Source: Gammaproteobacteria bacterium
GTDB taxonomy: Bacteria; Pseudomonadota; Gammaproteobacteria; SZUA-152
Length of the DNA stretch: 64,000 nucleotides
Assembly (NCBI GenBank): GCA_013152545.1
Contig: JAADGF010000109.1
Location: 1 to 64,000, forward strand
Reading direction: 5' to 3'
Shown here: piece after piece, positions 1-9,837 of the stretch
How positions within the stretch are numbered: position 1 is the stretch's first letter
Layout: the number at the start of each line of letters is the position of its first letter
Notes under the pieces: generated by a model
The model's database searches: none
Told to the model about the DNA's origin: nothing
Seen by the model: the letters and a program-made list of their open reading frames with translations, nothing else
Translations under genes and position numbers: made by a program

Positions 1-439
1 ACTACCGGTTGGATCTATCCGTAAAAGGATATGGCCGACAGGAACATTGTCCAACAGGAACTGGCCTTCTGCATTGGTTGTCCCGGAAACGGTTGTATCC
101 GGTATGGTTATTACTGCATTGGGAATAGGTGTATGACCATGATCCAGTACAACGCCACTAAACTTGGTATCTGCTGGATTACCTGGCAAAAGTCCGCTTG
201 ACACATAGGTCGCTGGAAGTATATCGGCGAGTTGTGCTTCGAACGTTGCACTCACCACATTGTTGTTGATACCTGCATCAGAACCCAACGTTAATACTGC
301 TCGCGCTATGCCATCCGTCCCTGTAGTTTTCGTAATACTGGATGCGCCATCTAATGTACCGCCACCTTTTACAACATTAAAGGTGACATTCATGCCATTG
401 ATAGGATTACCTTCTTTATCAACAACCAAAGCCTCAAAA
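1..439 (-). pseudogene. Out-of-frame continuation of the Ig-like repeat protein, runs off left edge
   Basis: Reading the minus strand with one C removed from the C8 run at 440-447 joins PLATPPF directly to EALVVDKEGNPINGMNVTF, another BIG_1-like domain. The frame stays open to base 1. It next reads ILPATYVSSGLLPGNPADTK and then a carboxypeptidase-regulatory-like segment (FSGVVLDHGHTPIPNAVITI, then a TNAEGQF element). This is the natural downstream half of the gene above and is incomplete at the window edge. Either the assembly has one extra base or the gene is switched off or phase-variable in this genome. Confidence 0.75.
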
Positions 440-2887
440 GGGGGGGGTTGCTAATGGATGGCCAACCACGCCCCGTTGATTATCACCTTCCACCATCAGT
501 ATTTTGTCAGCGGGTTCAGCTAATGCTGTGGCGCAGAACTCCACTTCACCGGTAACACCCAGTGCGGTGACGTTGATTCGGTTATTACCTTCACCCGAAG
601 TATCCCCCAGGTTAAAGAACACTTGCGCCTGACCACTGCCATTAGTGGGGATTTGCAACATGCGTTCACCGTCACCTGCCGTTGTGGTACTCATAACACC
701 ATTGTTACGAGTGACTTTAAATGTCACAACACGGCCCGCTACCGGATTACCCAGGTTATCGTTGACTTGCACAACGATTGGATCACTTAATTCGCTATTA
801 ACCAGTGCATTTTGTCCATTACCCGACAATACACTGAGTCTTACACCGACGACAGGTTGGAAGGTTACGCTAATCGAGTGCCGTCCTTCGTTACCTACTG
901 CATCGGTAGCCACTGCTTCTATGGTATTGCTGCCTCGCACCAGCGGCATGTCTATCACCATAAATGTTCCATCACCTACCGTGGCTTCGATACCATTGAC
1001 AAACACACGCGCGTTGGTTGCACCGCTGACAATGTCGTTCACTTTACCGGTCACGGCGATGACATCATCGACCGAAACAAAACCGTCGCGTGGCGAGTCG
1101 ATTTGCACGATTGGCGCAACGATATCGTGTGTGACATCGACTGAATCCGTTCCTGTTCTACCACTGGTTTTGGTCGCCAGGGCAACCAGCATGTTTTTAC
1201 CTTCACGTAACGGAACTGTCACCGTAAACCCACCACCGCCCAGGGTTGCATCGACGCCATTAACGGACACACTCGCAACACCAGTACCGGTGGTACCACT
1301 CACCTGAATGCTTGCATCCTTCGTAATTAATCCATCAAGCGGTGAGTCAATGGCAATCTCCACCACCTGACTGTCAACCGTGAATTGAACTTGCTGGCTG
1401 GTCGCATTGCCCAAAGTATCACTGATGCTCACAACGAGTGTCACATCACCTTCAGGCAAGGAACTCGTGGGTGTACAGATACCACCGCTGTCGGAGAAAT
1501 TACAACTCGCGGTTACCGGAGAACCATTTGCGGTGAGCGAAATACTGCTGGCATCAACCCCACTCGGATCACTGTAGGAAAGCTCAATAATCGGCTGCTG
1601 AGTAATGACCAATCCATCCGCCAAGGGTCTTAAAATACTTAGTGTAGGGCCTTGCATATCACCTGGCATTGTACCCAGGGTAACGTTTACCGTCGCTGAG
1701 GCAGAATTACTCGACGTATCCGTTGCTGTGGCGGTAAGTACGTTTGCACCTTCACTTAAAACAAGGTTGGCGCTAAAAGTAGCACCTGAAACCACCGCCG
1801 CGACACCATTGACACTAACACCCTGCACGGCCACATTATCAGAAACACGGCCTGTCACTGTTTGGTTTGCATCACTCACCGTACTGCCATCTACCGGACT
1901 TGAAATCGAAACGACCGGTGGTGTGGTATCAGGAATCAGTAAGGTGACATTAATAGCAGCACTGGCAGTATTGCCACTGCTATCGGTTGCCGTTGCGGTA
2001 ACAACATTGTCTCCCCCGCTGAGTGTAATTGTCGCAGTGTAGGCGTCTCCAATAATGGTGGCAGACACACCATTTACAGTAACCCCTGCGAGCAGGATAT
2101 CATCAGCAGCATTTCCTGAAACTACAATTTGCGGTTCGGTAACGACAGTGCCATCCACAGGCGCCGCAATATTGATCGATGGCGGTGTAACGTCAGGCAG
2201 GGCTACCGTTACCGCTATCGATGCACTGGCCGTATTTCCTGCGGCATCGGTTGCAGTTACGGTAATGGTATTACCTCCTTCTGACAAAGCTATGGTTGCA
2301 GTGTAGCTATCACCAGTGATGGCAGCCGCGACACCATTCACTGTCACCGAATTTAATTGCCCATCGTCAGTGGCAGTACCCGATACCACAACAGAAGTGC
2401 TGTCCAGGATTTGCCCATCGGATGGCGACGCAATAGAAACTTGTGGGGGCACAGTGTCCTGCACCGGTAGTGTGGCATAAACAGTGTGGTTAAAGTTAAA
2501 CCGCACCCTGCTTGGATTTAAAAATACAATGTTCCTGGTAACGGTTTGTCCCGACGCCAAATCGGAATGACTGAATATAAAAATGGGCATTCCGGCATTG
2601 GTGGTGTCATCCGCATTATTGACCGATACGTCTGTAGACGTTAACGAGTCAATTTCAAGATATACCGGACCTGATAGGGACGATGCTGAAGAATTAGTAA
2701 GACTGAAACGATAGCTCATTTCACCCGTTCGCCGATTAAAGGAAGAATAGGTGGTCGATAAATTCGTTTGTCCACTATCAAGCAATAGCAGCGTACTTAA
2801 ATCCACCTCTGCCAGAGCAGCGCCGGGCATTATCAGAAAAACGAAATATAAATAAAACTCAAACCTTAACCAACGATATCTGTGCAT
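434..2887 (-). CDS. Secreted multi-domain bacterial Ig-like repeat protein (5' part, frameshifted)
   Basis: The 817 residues begin with a hydrophobic signal-like segment (about residues 12-26, ending ALA). An N-terminal domain follows, then tandem Ig-like units of about 80-90 residues, each opening with a TPPxVxIxSPxDG-type motif and ending in a motif like TATDxxGNxAS. The last part, about residues 680-790, resembles a BIG_1/invasin-type domain (VRLSVLSGNGQ..., GNPVAGRVVTFKV). Such proteins are usually exported adhesin or surface-scaffold proteins. The reading frame stops at a TGA just after a run of eight C on the coding strand (G8 at 440-447). The same domain architecture continues one frame over, so the gene is frameshifted or the base run is miscounted. 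Start ATG at 2887. Function beyond surface repeat protein is unknown. Confidence 0.8.
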   Translation of the reverse strand: MHRYRWLRFEFYLYFVFLIMPGAALAEVDLSTLLLLDSGQTNLSTTYSSFNRRTGEMSYRFSLTNSSASSLSGPVYLEIDSLTSTDVSVNNADDTTNAGMPIFIFSHSDLASGQTVTRNIVFLNPSRVRFNFNHTVYATLPVQDTVPPQVSIASPSDGQILDSTSVVVSGTATDDGQLNSVTVNGVAAAITGDSYTATIALSEGGNTITVTATDAAGNTASASIAVTVALPDVTPPSINIAAPVDGTVVTEPQIVVSGNAADDILLAGVTVNGVSATIIGDAYTATITLSGGDNVVTATATDSSGNTASAAINVTLLIPDTTPPVVSISSPVDGSTVSDANQTVTGRVSDNVAVQGVSVNGVAAVVSGATFSANLVLSEGANVLTATATDTSSNSASATVNVTLGTMPGDMQGPTLSILRPLADGLVITQQPIIELSYSDPSGVDASSISLTANGSPVTASCNFSDSGGICTPTSSLPEGDVTLVVSISDTLGNATSQQVQFTVDSQVVEIAIDSPLDGLITKDASIQVSGTTGTGVASVSVNGVDATLGGGGFTVTVPLREGKNMLVALATKTSGRTGTDSVDVTHDIVAPIVQIDSPRDGFVSVDDVIAVTGKVNDIVSGATNARVFVNGIEATVGDGTFMVIDMPLVRGSNTIEAVATDAVGNEGRHSISVTFQPVVGVRLSVLSGNGQNALVNSELSDPIVVQVNDNLGNPVAGRVVTFKVTRNNGVMSTTTAGDGERMLQIPTNGSGQAQVFFNLGDTSGEGNNRINVTALGVTGEVEFCATALAEPADKILMVEGDNQRGVVGHPLATPPF

Positions 2888-3216
2888 AATTCAACCCGTA
2901 TCATTATTTTTCAATGCTAGCAACACAACTCACTAGACTTGTGTTAGATATCAAGAAATACAGCTTTAAAAGGAATAAATTGTGGCAGGCTCATCTAACC
3001 AATCATGACGCTTACATCTGCGGCTACAGCGTTTGGTAACACTAGACGTCTCCGTTCTCTCCCTCTCAACTTAACTTGCAGCGCATAAGTAATGCATTGT
3101 ATTTATATATGCCAATAGTTGATTACTGATACACCGAACCACTAGACCGGCAGAACAAACTATCGGATTTTTTTATTAATATTTTTATTAAAATGCTTTC
3201 AATGCCGGTTTTATTG
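2888..3216. other. Intergenic, AT-rich, no feature recognised
   Basis: Short spacer between two minus-strand genes that contains the promoter region of the Ig-like protein gene. No convincing ORF, RNA gene or strong hairpin was seen. Confidence 0.4.
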
Positions 3217-3837
3217 TCAATTATTTTTTTTATTTGACTCACGCCTCACAAACGCCGTTATTATAGTTAACCCCAAACCAAATAACAGCAGCAGCATTGG
3301 CTCAGGCACTTCTACGTCCATTGTTTCAAGTCTCACATTTGAAACAAGGACGGTTGACGTTAATTGCTCGTCACCAATATTTGCCCCTAACTCAAACTGC
3401 AACCCTAACAGCTCACCGACCAACCCCGTTAGATCGAATGACACTGTACCTAAATCAGAATCAGTCGCCAAAAATTCAAATCCGGCACCAAAACTTAGCC
3501 CACTATCCCCATCCAGCACAAAAACACTAAACACATTGTCATTATCCAAAGGTTCAATAAACTCAAAATCAAATAACAGATTAGTACCCGCAGCCGCAAA
3601 AATGACTTCCGGATCACCGAGTCCCGGATCGTTAGATAGAATAACTGTGGAAACAGACGAATCTTCAGCCAGGGTTGCTGATGAGCCATCTACGGATATA
3701 GTTACAGTAGGGTCCGAAAAAAAATCGTTAAGATTAACAGGGATGACGACAGCTAAGCTAGCGTGGGAGAAAAAAAGGAAAAACGAGGCGAATACATTTC
3801 GAAATGTAATGGGCTTTGCGCCAAAACTCAATCGCAT
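3217..3837 (-). CDS. PEP-CTERM sorting-domain protein
   Basis: The 206-residue exported protein has a signal peptide (about residues 13-30, ending SLAVV). The C-terminus carries a classic PEP-CTERM tripartite signal: VPEP, a hydrophobic stretch (MLLLLFGLGLTIITAFV) and a basic tail (RRESNKK). In bacteria with exosortase (EpsH/XrtA) this signal directs cleavage and anchoring or release of envelope proteins, often together with exopolysaccharide. The middle has alternating beta-like segments rich in D, S and F and no recognised catalytic motif. The start ATG at 3837 is preceded by GAGGT at good spacing. No exosortase gene is present in the window. The specific role is unknown. Confidence 0.8.
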   Translation of the reverse strand: MRLSFGAKPITFRNVFASFFLFFSHASLAVVIPVNLNDFFSDPTVTISVDGSSATLAEDSSVSTVILSNDPGLGDPEVIFAAAGTNLLFDFEFIEPLDNDNVFSVFVLDGDSGLSFGAGFEFLATDSDLGTVSFDLTGLVGELLGLQFELGANIGDEQLTSTVLVSNVRLETMDVEVPEPMLLLLFGLGLTIITAFVRRESNKKNN

Positions 3838-4545
3838 GGATAGTACCTCGATTAATTTATTTTTTGTTATTATTTTGCAAAACAGCAGTTACCGTCACTG
3901 ACAGCATCACCATAACGTCTGTTTAACTTACGTCTCACCAGAATTGCAGTTTACTTGACAGCAATAACGGTGCCAGTATAAAATTTTATTTATATATTCA
4001 ACAGTTACGCTCTAAACACTTAGACACACAACTGCCTTTGTAAAATAAACCGACATTTTTTTTGTGTCTAAGCAGGTTATGCCTGTTATCTGTCAATTTT
4101 TTCAAAAAACCACACAATATTTAACCAATTATAAGCAAATTAGTTAACTAACAATGATTCTTCGATTCTATATTGTAAGATTTACCGACATTTAAGATTA
4201 GATTTTGATATGAAGCACATATTTACCTTAACACATCAAACAAGGGTCAGTGCAAGCGCTATGGCGGGCACGCTTTACTTTCATTAAAATTTCTTCCGCT
4301 GATTCTGTCCAAGCAAATGGTTTCTTTTTTCATGCGAGAGATAAAGTGTTTTTTAGGTTATTTTGAACGAAAACGTCACCCATACAGTGAATTCAATTTG
4401 TTCTAAAATACACATTAGATTTCATGCATGAGATGTTCGCAGTAGATTCAACTGAGGTTGGTTTATGGTATTTGAATCCGATGTGTCTGGCCTAAATTTC
4501 TTTTGTGGGTTGCATGCTTCGATCTGGTTTTTCCCCACTTGTTAG
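3838..4545. other. Intergenic region with transposon debris
   Basis: AT-rich stretch between the PEP-CTERM gene and the amidase gene. It holds a short transposase C-terminal remnant (about 4231-4330) and a fragment related to the dispersed 160-180 bp foldback repeat (about 4437-4470). No intact gene is visible. Confidence 0.5.
4231..4330 (-). mobile_element. C-terminal remnant of a transposase
   Basis: The minus strand reads KKKPFAWTESAEEILMKVKR followed by about a dozen residues and a TAA. The pattern (K)PFxWT..AeeIL.kv.R is the usual C-terminal end of IS630-type DDE transposases, as recalled from family knowledge. Only about 32 codons remain and an in-frame stop lies immediately upstream, so it is a dead fragment. 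The family assignment is tentative. Confidence 0.45.
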
Positions 4546-5886
4546 TTAACCACCACGCCTGTCCGGAATCACCAACACTTGGCCCACGGCTATATTATCA
4601 TCCATCAAACCATTGACTGAGCGTAAAAGCCGCGCCGTTACACGATATTTTTGTGCGATGCTCGATAAGGTGTCGCCCATTGAGATGACGTAATGCTGTC
4701 TGCCTAAACCTTGTGCGGCACTGGCCAGCAAGGTGCCAGGCGGTGGGTTATCACGAAAATAACGGCGCACACCTTTTAACAACGCTCGTGCAAGTTGCTG
4801 CTGATGTTTTTTATCCCGAAGTTTGGTTTCTTCATAGCGGTTGGAAATAAACCCTGTCTCTACCAGTATGGACGGGATATCTGGCGATTTAAGCACAACA
4901 AACCCGGCGTGCTCCACTTGCGCTTTATGTACACGGCTAATTCGTTGCAATTCTTCCAATATCTTTCCACCGATTTCCATGCTTGCCGCAATAGTGGCAT
5001 TTTGTGATAAATCTAATAACACGGATGCCAACAAGTCGTCCTTATCATCCAGGCTTACACCGCCAATCAGATCAGCGCTATTTTCCGATGCAGCCAACCA
5101 ACGGGCGGCTTCACTACTCGCGCCCTTTTGCGAAAGCACATAAACCGAAGCACCCCGTGCATGGCCATTCTTAAAGGCATCTGCATGAATGGAAATAAAC
5201 AAATCCGCTTTGTAGGCACGTGCTTTAAGGATACGTTCACGCAAACTGACATAATAATCCCCCTGACGAATCATTACCGGTCGGATACCCCATTCCTTTA
5301 CGAGTAAAGCTTCTAACTTACGGGCAATTGCCAGCACCACGGCTTTTTCTTTGGTGCCACGCTGCCCTAAAGCACCAGGGTCTTCACCACCATGACCGGC
5401 ATCAATCGCAACCACAACTGCGCGAGGCTCATTTGTATCGAAACTAGTAACTATTTTCCCTTTATTAAAGGGATTATCGGGCAAATGGGTAGCCTCAAGA
5501 TCCACCACTAAACGATGCCCATAATGTTTTGTGGGGTTTAAAATAAAACTATTGGGTCTTACCGAAACATTCAGGTCCAGCACCACTCTCACATCAAGGC
5601 GATTTCGCTTGGCATAACGGATACCTTTAACAAAACTCTGAGAAAAATCTAAATTAACGGGTTTTCGGCCAAGCGTGGTATTTTTTAAATCCACCACAAC
5701 TCGATCAGGATTTTTCAGCACAAACACATCGTGATCAACGCTGCTATTAACGTCAAACACAACCCGGGTACCCTCTGGCCCCACCCACAGGCGTATACCA
5801 TCAACGATAGTTGCATGAACGATGCCTGCGTGGGCAATGGTACTAAAACAAACAACCAATACGGCGATAATACGTAATACATTCAT
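4546..5886 (-). CDS. amiC: N-acetylmuramoyl-L-alanine amidase (AmiC type) with AMIN and LysM domains
   Basis: The 446-residue periplasmic enzyme splits the amide bond between MurNAc and the stem peptide, mainly at septal peptidoglycan during daughter-cell separation. It has a signal peptide (residues 1-20), an AMIN targeting domain (about 25-130) and a zinc-dependent Amidase_3 domain (about 155-375). Visible ligands and catalytic residues sit in AIDAGHGGEDPG, the Glu of TKEKAVVLAIA, the His of FISIHADAF and the Glu of SILVETGFISN. A single C-terminal LysM domain (about 400-443, HYVISMGDTLSSIAQKY) binds glycan. Length and order match AmiB/AmiC enzymes of gammaproteobacteria. It lies downstream of tsaE and nnr on the same strand, a common gammaproteobacterial order (nnr-tsaE-amidase, usually followed by mutL). 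No mutL follows here. Confidence 0.93.
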   Translation of the reverse strand: MNVLRIIAVLVVCFSTIAHAGIVHATIVDGIRLWVGPEGTRVVFDVNSSVDHDVFVLKNPDRVVVDLKNTTLGRKPVNLDFSQSFVKGIRYAKRNRLDVRVVLDLNVSVRPNSFILNPTKHYGHRLVVDLEATHLPDNPFNKGKIVTSFDTNEPRAVVVAIDAGHGGEDPGALGQRGTKEKAVVLAIARKLEALLVKEWGIRPVMIRQGDYYVSLRERILKARAYKADLFISIHADAFKNGHARGASVYVLSQKGASSEAARWLAASENSADLIGGVSLDDKDDLLASVLLDLSQNATIAASMEIGGKILEELQRISRVHKAQVEHAGFVVLKSPDIPSILVETGFISNRYEETKLRDKKHQQQLARALLKGVRRYFRDNPPPGTLLASAAQGLGRQHYVISMGDTLSSIAQKYRVTARLLRSVNGLMDDNIAVGQVLVIPDRRGG

Positions 5887-6100
5887 ATCGTTAAAATATT
5901 ACTTCCTGTTTACTTGAAAAAAAATAATTGTCGCTACGTTAAATTAACCGCGTGAACTTAATCTATTGGAATTTACCCCGCCCTTACAATGCTATTTTGA
6001 TCATTGACATCACAATTGATTGACGCCAAAAAACGATTGTACCAACCTAAATATTCGCCGCAAGTCCAAATATTACCGCAACTATTTGGTCTTTATTACT

Positions 6101-6580
6101 TTACAAATGAGTTGTGCGTAACATTTTCAGACAGTGTTTACCCTTATCTGTTTCAGCACTGATACTGACACGACGCCCCTGCCCCTGATAGCCTATGGTG
6201 ACGTTCAGATCAGGCCCCGGCAAAAAATTTGCCCCTTTTTCGGGCCATTCGATCAAGACGACTGCACCCTCACCAAAATAATCCCGTATGCCAATAAACT
6301 CCAGTTCTTCAGGATCAGCCAAACGGTACAAATCAAAATGATAAATCTGAGTTTTAGCCATTTGATACGATTCAACCAACGTATAGGTGGGGCTTTTCAC
6401 CCTGCCCTTGTACTCCAGACCCTGCAAAACTCCACGCACAAGCGTTGTCTTGCCAGCCCCTAATTTACCATGCAAAAACAGTACACAACCTGACTGCAAA
6501 TGCGTCGATAAATGCGCGCCTAATATGAGCATTGCACTTTCATCGGGCACGTTAAACATTGCGCGATTTTTAATCACCAT
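6101..6580 (-). CDS. tsaE: tRNA threonylcarbamoyladenosine biosynthesis ATPase TsaE
   Basis: Small P-loop ATPase (Walker A GKLGAGKTT, then LVRGVLQGL) of the TsaBDE complex, which makes the t6A modification at position 37 of ANN-decoding tRNAs. The conserved SPTYTLVESY and HFDLYRL motifs are present, as is the IEWPEKG element. An upstream in-frame ATG at 6667 would overlap nnr by about 80 bases and give a long N-terminus. The ATG at 6580 is preceded by GAGGCGGCG and gives 159 residues, the normal family length, starting just after the nnr stop, so it was chosen. Transcribed with nnr upstream and the amidase downstream. Confidence 0.92.
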   Translation of the reverse strand: MVIKNRAMFNVPDESAMLILGAHLSTHLQSGCVLFLHGKLGAGKTTLVRGVLQGLEYKGRVKSPTYTLVESYQMAKTQIYHFDLYRLADPEELEFIGIRDYFGEGAVVLIEWPEKGANFLPGPDLNVTIGYQGQGRRVSISAETDKGKHCLKMLRTTHL

Positions 6581-6587
6581 CGCCGCC

Positions 6588-8201
6588 TCATTCTGCGCAA
6601 CCAACCTCATTAACTTTTTGATAAATAATGGGAAATAAATCGCTGGCCAGCATTCCACGTTCACCATTACAGGCCGCTATATCAGCGCACAATGAATGCA
6701 GGTAGACAGCAGCCCTGGTTGCGGTTTTAAGGGCAGATTTTTGCTGAGCGATGGCATTACACGCTTGTTTGCGATCGTTGGCATCAAAAGTAGTAACACT
6801 TTGCGCGATTGTAGCCGATACAAGCCCCGTTAACACATCGCCCATGCCCGCGCTCGCCATACCAGGATTACCTGCAAGGCAAATCCACACATCTTGCTCA
6901 TGTTCCTCCCCCTCAACGATTCCCATTTTACTCGAAAAATCATCCGCCGATGAACACACTAAGGTGCCACAACCTTTCAAAACAACCACACCACCATATT
7001 TTGATTGTAACTTGCTAACGGCATTGAAACGGTCAGCTTGTATCTGGCTCGCGGTCATTGCTAACAAACGACCGGCTTCGCCCGGATGTGGCGTTAACAC
7101 CCAATTTTCCCGCTTGGCAGGTTCTTTTGCTAGTAAATTCAGCGCATCAGCATCGATAACCAACGGCAGAGCAGACTGCAAGACGACCCCTAATAGTTCC
7201 CGTGCCCAGACATCCTGACCAAGGCCAGGCCCTATCGCCACACTCGTTACTGACGTTAGCAGTTTTTGCAAATCCAAAGCACTGTTGATACCGTGACACA
7301 TGAGTTCAGGGCAGGTGCTGACGATACTGGCGACATGTTCTGGCCGAGTAGCCACACTGACCATTCCAGCCCCTGCACGCAATGCCGCTTTTGCCGCCAA
7401 ATGAACGGCACCCGGCATCCCCCAATTACCCCCCACAATAAGCACGTGCCCATAGTCACGTTTGTGGGACTCCCTGTTGCGACGACGAAAAATGGATTGC
7501 ATATCTTGCTTGCTCAATGCCCTCGCGGAGGCCTTAATCGATTGATACACAGCCGTATCCACTTGTAAATCATCAAACCGAAGCTGTCCACAATAATCCG
7601 GCCCACAGGCGGTCAGTAAACCTTGTTTGACAGCAATAAACGTCACGGTAAAATCTGCCTGTACCGCCACCCCCATTACACAACCGGTATCGGCCTGTAA
7701 ACCGGATGGAATATCCAAGGACATGACCCTGCTACCGGAATGGTGTTTCATTTGATTGACCCAATTTATTGCTAGCTTCCATTGATCCTGGACACTGCCA
7801 CTTAAACCAGTACCCAGCATTGCATCGACAATGACATCCCCCCCCTCGCAAAGAGACGTATCAAAAGGCTGCACAGTCACTTTCGACTGAGCAAGTTTAT
7901 TAAACGCTAATAACGCATCCCCTCTGAGACGATTCGCTGCACCGAGCATTTGAACACTTGCATCCATCCCAACCTCATCAGCAAGCCGAGCCAGCACAAA
8001 ACCATCACCACCATTGTTACCCACACCACATAGCACCACGATGTGCCTGGCCGCCGGCCACTGCCAGCGTAATGCATTAAATGCCGCTTTTCCGGCCCGT
8101 TCCATCAGCTCAATGCCAGGAATGCCAAAATCATCAATGGCGATTTGATCTAACTTTCGCACTTGTTCCGCACGGTATAAAAGTGATGGCAATGTTGTCA
8201 T
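6588..8201 (-). CDS. nnr: Bifunctional NAD(P)H-hydrate epimerase / ADP-dependent NAD(P)H-hydrate dehydratase
   Basis: Repairs damaged nicotinamide cofactors. The N-terminal YjeF_N domain (about residues 1-215) interconverts R and S hydrates, and the C-terminal ribokinase-like domain (about 230-535) dehydrates S-NAD(P)HX with ADP. Visible motifs are the GVGNNGGDGFVLAR nucleotide loop, DIPSGLQADTG, GGNWGMPGAVHLAA, TPHPGEAGRLL, VLKGCGT and NPGMASAGMGDVLTG. The full length of about 537 residues fits the bifunctional family. A TTG at 8207 is possible, but the ATG at 8201 reads MTTLPSLLYRAEQVR and is preferred. It is divergent from queG with a 77-base shared promoter region. Confidence 0.95.
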   Translation of the reverse strand: MTTLPSLLYRAEQVRKLDQIAIDDFGIPGIELMERAGKAAFNALRWQWPAARHIVVLCGVGNNGGDGFVLARLADEVGMDASVQMLGAANRLRGDALLAFNKLAQSKVTVQPFDTSLCEGGDVIVDAMLGTGLSGSVQDQWKLAINWVNQMKHHSGSRVMSLDIPSGLQADTGCVMGVAVQADFTVTFIAVKQGLLTACGPDYCGQLRFDDLQVDTAVYQSIKASARALSKQDMQSIFRRRNRESHKRDYGHVLIVGGNWGMPGAVHLAAKAALRAGAGMVSVATRPEHVASIVSTCPELMCHGINSALDLQKLLTSVTSVAIGPGLGQDVWARELLGVVLQSALPLVIDADALNLLAKEPAKRENWVLTPHPGEAGRLLAMTASQIQADRFNAVSKLQSKYGGVVVLKGCGTLVCSSADDFSSKMGIVEGEEHEQDVWICLAGNPGMASAGMGDVLTGLVSATIAQSVTTFDANDRKQACNAIAQQKSALKTATRAAVYLHSLCADIAACNGERGMLASDLFPIIYQKVNEVGCAE

Positions 8202-8278
8202 AAACAATATTATTTCTGTATGGTTGGCTATCTGTATGATTGGTAAATAGAAACTACAACATTTAGAATAAGGTCATA

Positions 8279-9391
8279 ATGCATAACACAAAATACAGCC
8301 ATATTGACTTACCCGCATTAGCCAATGATATCAAAAGCTGGGGGGTAACTTTAGGATTTCAACAACTCGGTATCACCAATATTAATCTGGAAGAGGCCGA
8401 ATTGCGTTTACTCAACTGGCTGAACAAACGTTATCACGGTGAAATGGATTATATGCATCGCCACGGCACAAAACGCAGTCGGCCTGCGGAGTTAGTACCT
8501 GGCACCCTTCGGATTATTAGCGCCCGAATGAATTACTGGCGCGATAGCGAGGAACAGTGCGACAGCATCCTCTCAAACAGCCATCTAGGTTATGTATCGC
8601 GCTACGCATTAGGTCGTGATTACCACAAGCTACTACGCAAGCGTTTACAGCAGTTAGGCCAACGTATCGAAAATACCATTGGCCAATTTGGATACCGCGT
8701 ATTCACCGATAGTGCCCCGGTACTTGAAAAAGCCCTTGCTGAGAATGCTGGGTTGGGTTGGATAGGAAAACACAGTAACTTAATTGAGGAACAAACGGGA
8801 TCATGGTTTTTTATCGGCGAGATTTATACCGACTTACCATTACCTGTGGATACACCCGCTAAAAATCATTGCGGCACCTGTCAATCATGCATTACTGCCT
8901 GCCCAACTGGGGCAATCGTTGCCCCCTATACCGTTGATGCCCGTCTATGCATCTCTTACCTTACCATTGAACTAAGGGGCAGCATTCCCGTGGAACTGCG
9001 AGCTTTAATGGGAAACCGCATCTACGGCTGTGACGACTGCCAATTAGTCTGTCCCTGGAATCGTTTTACAAGAACCACTCAAGAACAAGATTTTTTCGCA
9101 CGCAATAAACTCGACTCACCCGCGCTCATCGACCTGTTTAGCTGGACAGAACAAGAATTCCTGACACGCACCGAAGGCAGCGCCATACGACGAATTGGCT
9201 ACCCGTGCTGGCTAAGAAACATTGCTGTTGCATTAGGTAATGCCACTCCTGCTGAAGTGATTGTTACAGCGCTTCAGTCCCGGAGCAACGATGCTTCCGA
9301 ATTAGTACGCGAGCATGTACAGTGGGCCTTGCAACAACAAGAGAAACACAGGACACCCAGAGATGATCCGGCTAACTTAAACCTACATTAA
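8279..9391 (+). CDS. queG: Epoxyqueuosine reductase
   Basis: Cobalamin- and [4Fe-4S]-dependent enzyme that carries out the last step of queuosine synthesis, reducing epoxyqueuosine in the wobble position of tRNAs. The 370 residues match the family. The first cluster motif is CGTCQSCITACP (about residues 199-210) and the second is CDDCQLVCPWN (about 251-261). The DSAPVLEKALAENAGLGWIGKH signature region (partly cobalamin and substrate binding) is complete at about 146-167. The C-terminal HEAT-like region is present. The start ATG at 8279 follows AAGGT. Queue-pathway neighbours are absent, as is usual for queG next to nnr. Confidence 0.95.
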   Translation: MHNTKYSHIDLPALANDIKSWGVTLGFQQLGITNINLEEAELRLLNWLNKRYHGEMDYMHRHGTKRSRPAELVPGTLRIISARMNYWRDSEEQCDSILSNSHLGYVSRYALGRDYHKLLRKRLQQLGQRIENTIGQFGYRVFTDSAPVLEKALAENAGLGWIGKHSNLIEEQTGSWFFIGEIYTDLPLPVDTPAKNHCGTCQSCITACPTGAIVAPYTVDARLCISYLTIELRGSIPVELRALMGNRIYGCDDCQLVCPWNRFTRTTQEQDFFARNKLDSPALIDLFSWTEQEFLTRTEGSAIRRIGYPCWLRNIAVALGNATPAEVIVTALQSRSNDASELVREHVQWALQQQEKHRTPRDDPANLNLH

Positions 9392-9837
9392 TCCCTGAAA
9401 ATTATCGATCTGTTGATTTTAATAGCCATTACTATAAAGTAAGGAATGAATACGTGAAACAGCCTTTACGACGTTCCACGGTTAATGACAAACCTTGTGG
9501 GTAACTCGTGTATATCTTTCTTTTTGGCAAAATAATGCTTATGTATTACGACAGCTTTGTTACATTGGTTATTAAGTGTACCTTTAATACAGCAACAACA
9601 TGACAGCTCTATTTTCATCGATAAAAAAACAAAATATACCTAAAGCGTTTGAGATTTAGGTGTTAAAAATTAGGAAAACACTTGTGGGCGAGCATATTTA
9701 GTCAGGTTAACACCTAAATCTCAAACGCTTTAGGTATATAAACGATCATTCAGATATTCCCCCTTCATCGTTGAACCTAACAGGTTTCGCGATAGACTGT
9801 AGACTGACATGCTTCATTCGCCTGACGACAGTGGTGG
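9392..9837. other. Intergenic region between convergent genes
   Basis: Holds a perfect 33-bp inverted repeat element (9634-9739), described separately. The rest is AT-rich with no supported gene. Short ORFs in this stretch have no family features. Confidence 0.5.
9634..9739. repeat. Perfect 33-bp inverted repeat element with 40-base centre (MITE-like)
   Basis: The left arm 9634-9666 begins ATATACCTAAAGCGTTTG. The right arm 9707-9739 is its exact reverse complement, ending CAAACGCTTTAGGTATAT. The arms enclose 40 bases, total 106 bp. Lying between convergent genes it could act as a bidirectional terminator, but it has no T tract and the arms are longer and more exact than normal terminators. 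That makes a small non-autonomous insertion or a recombination or regulatory palindrome more likely. Confidence 0.75.
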
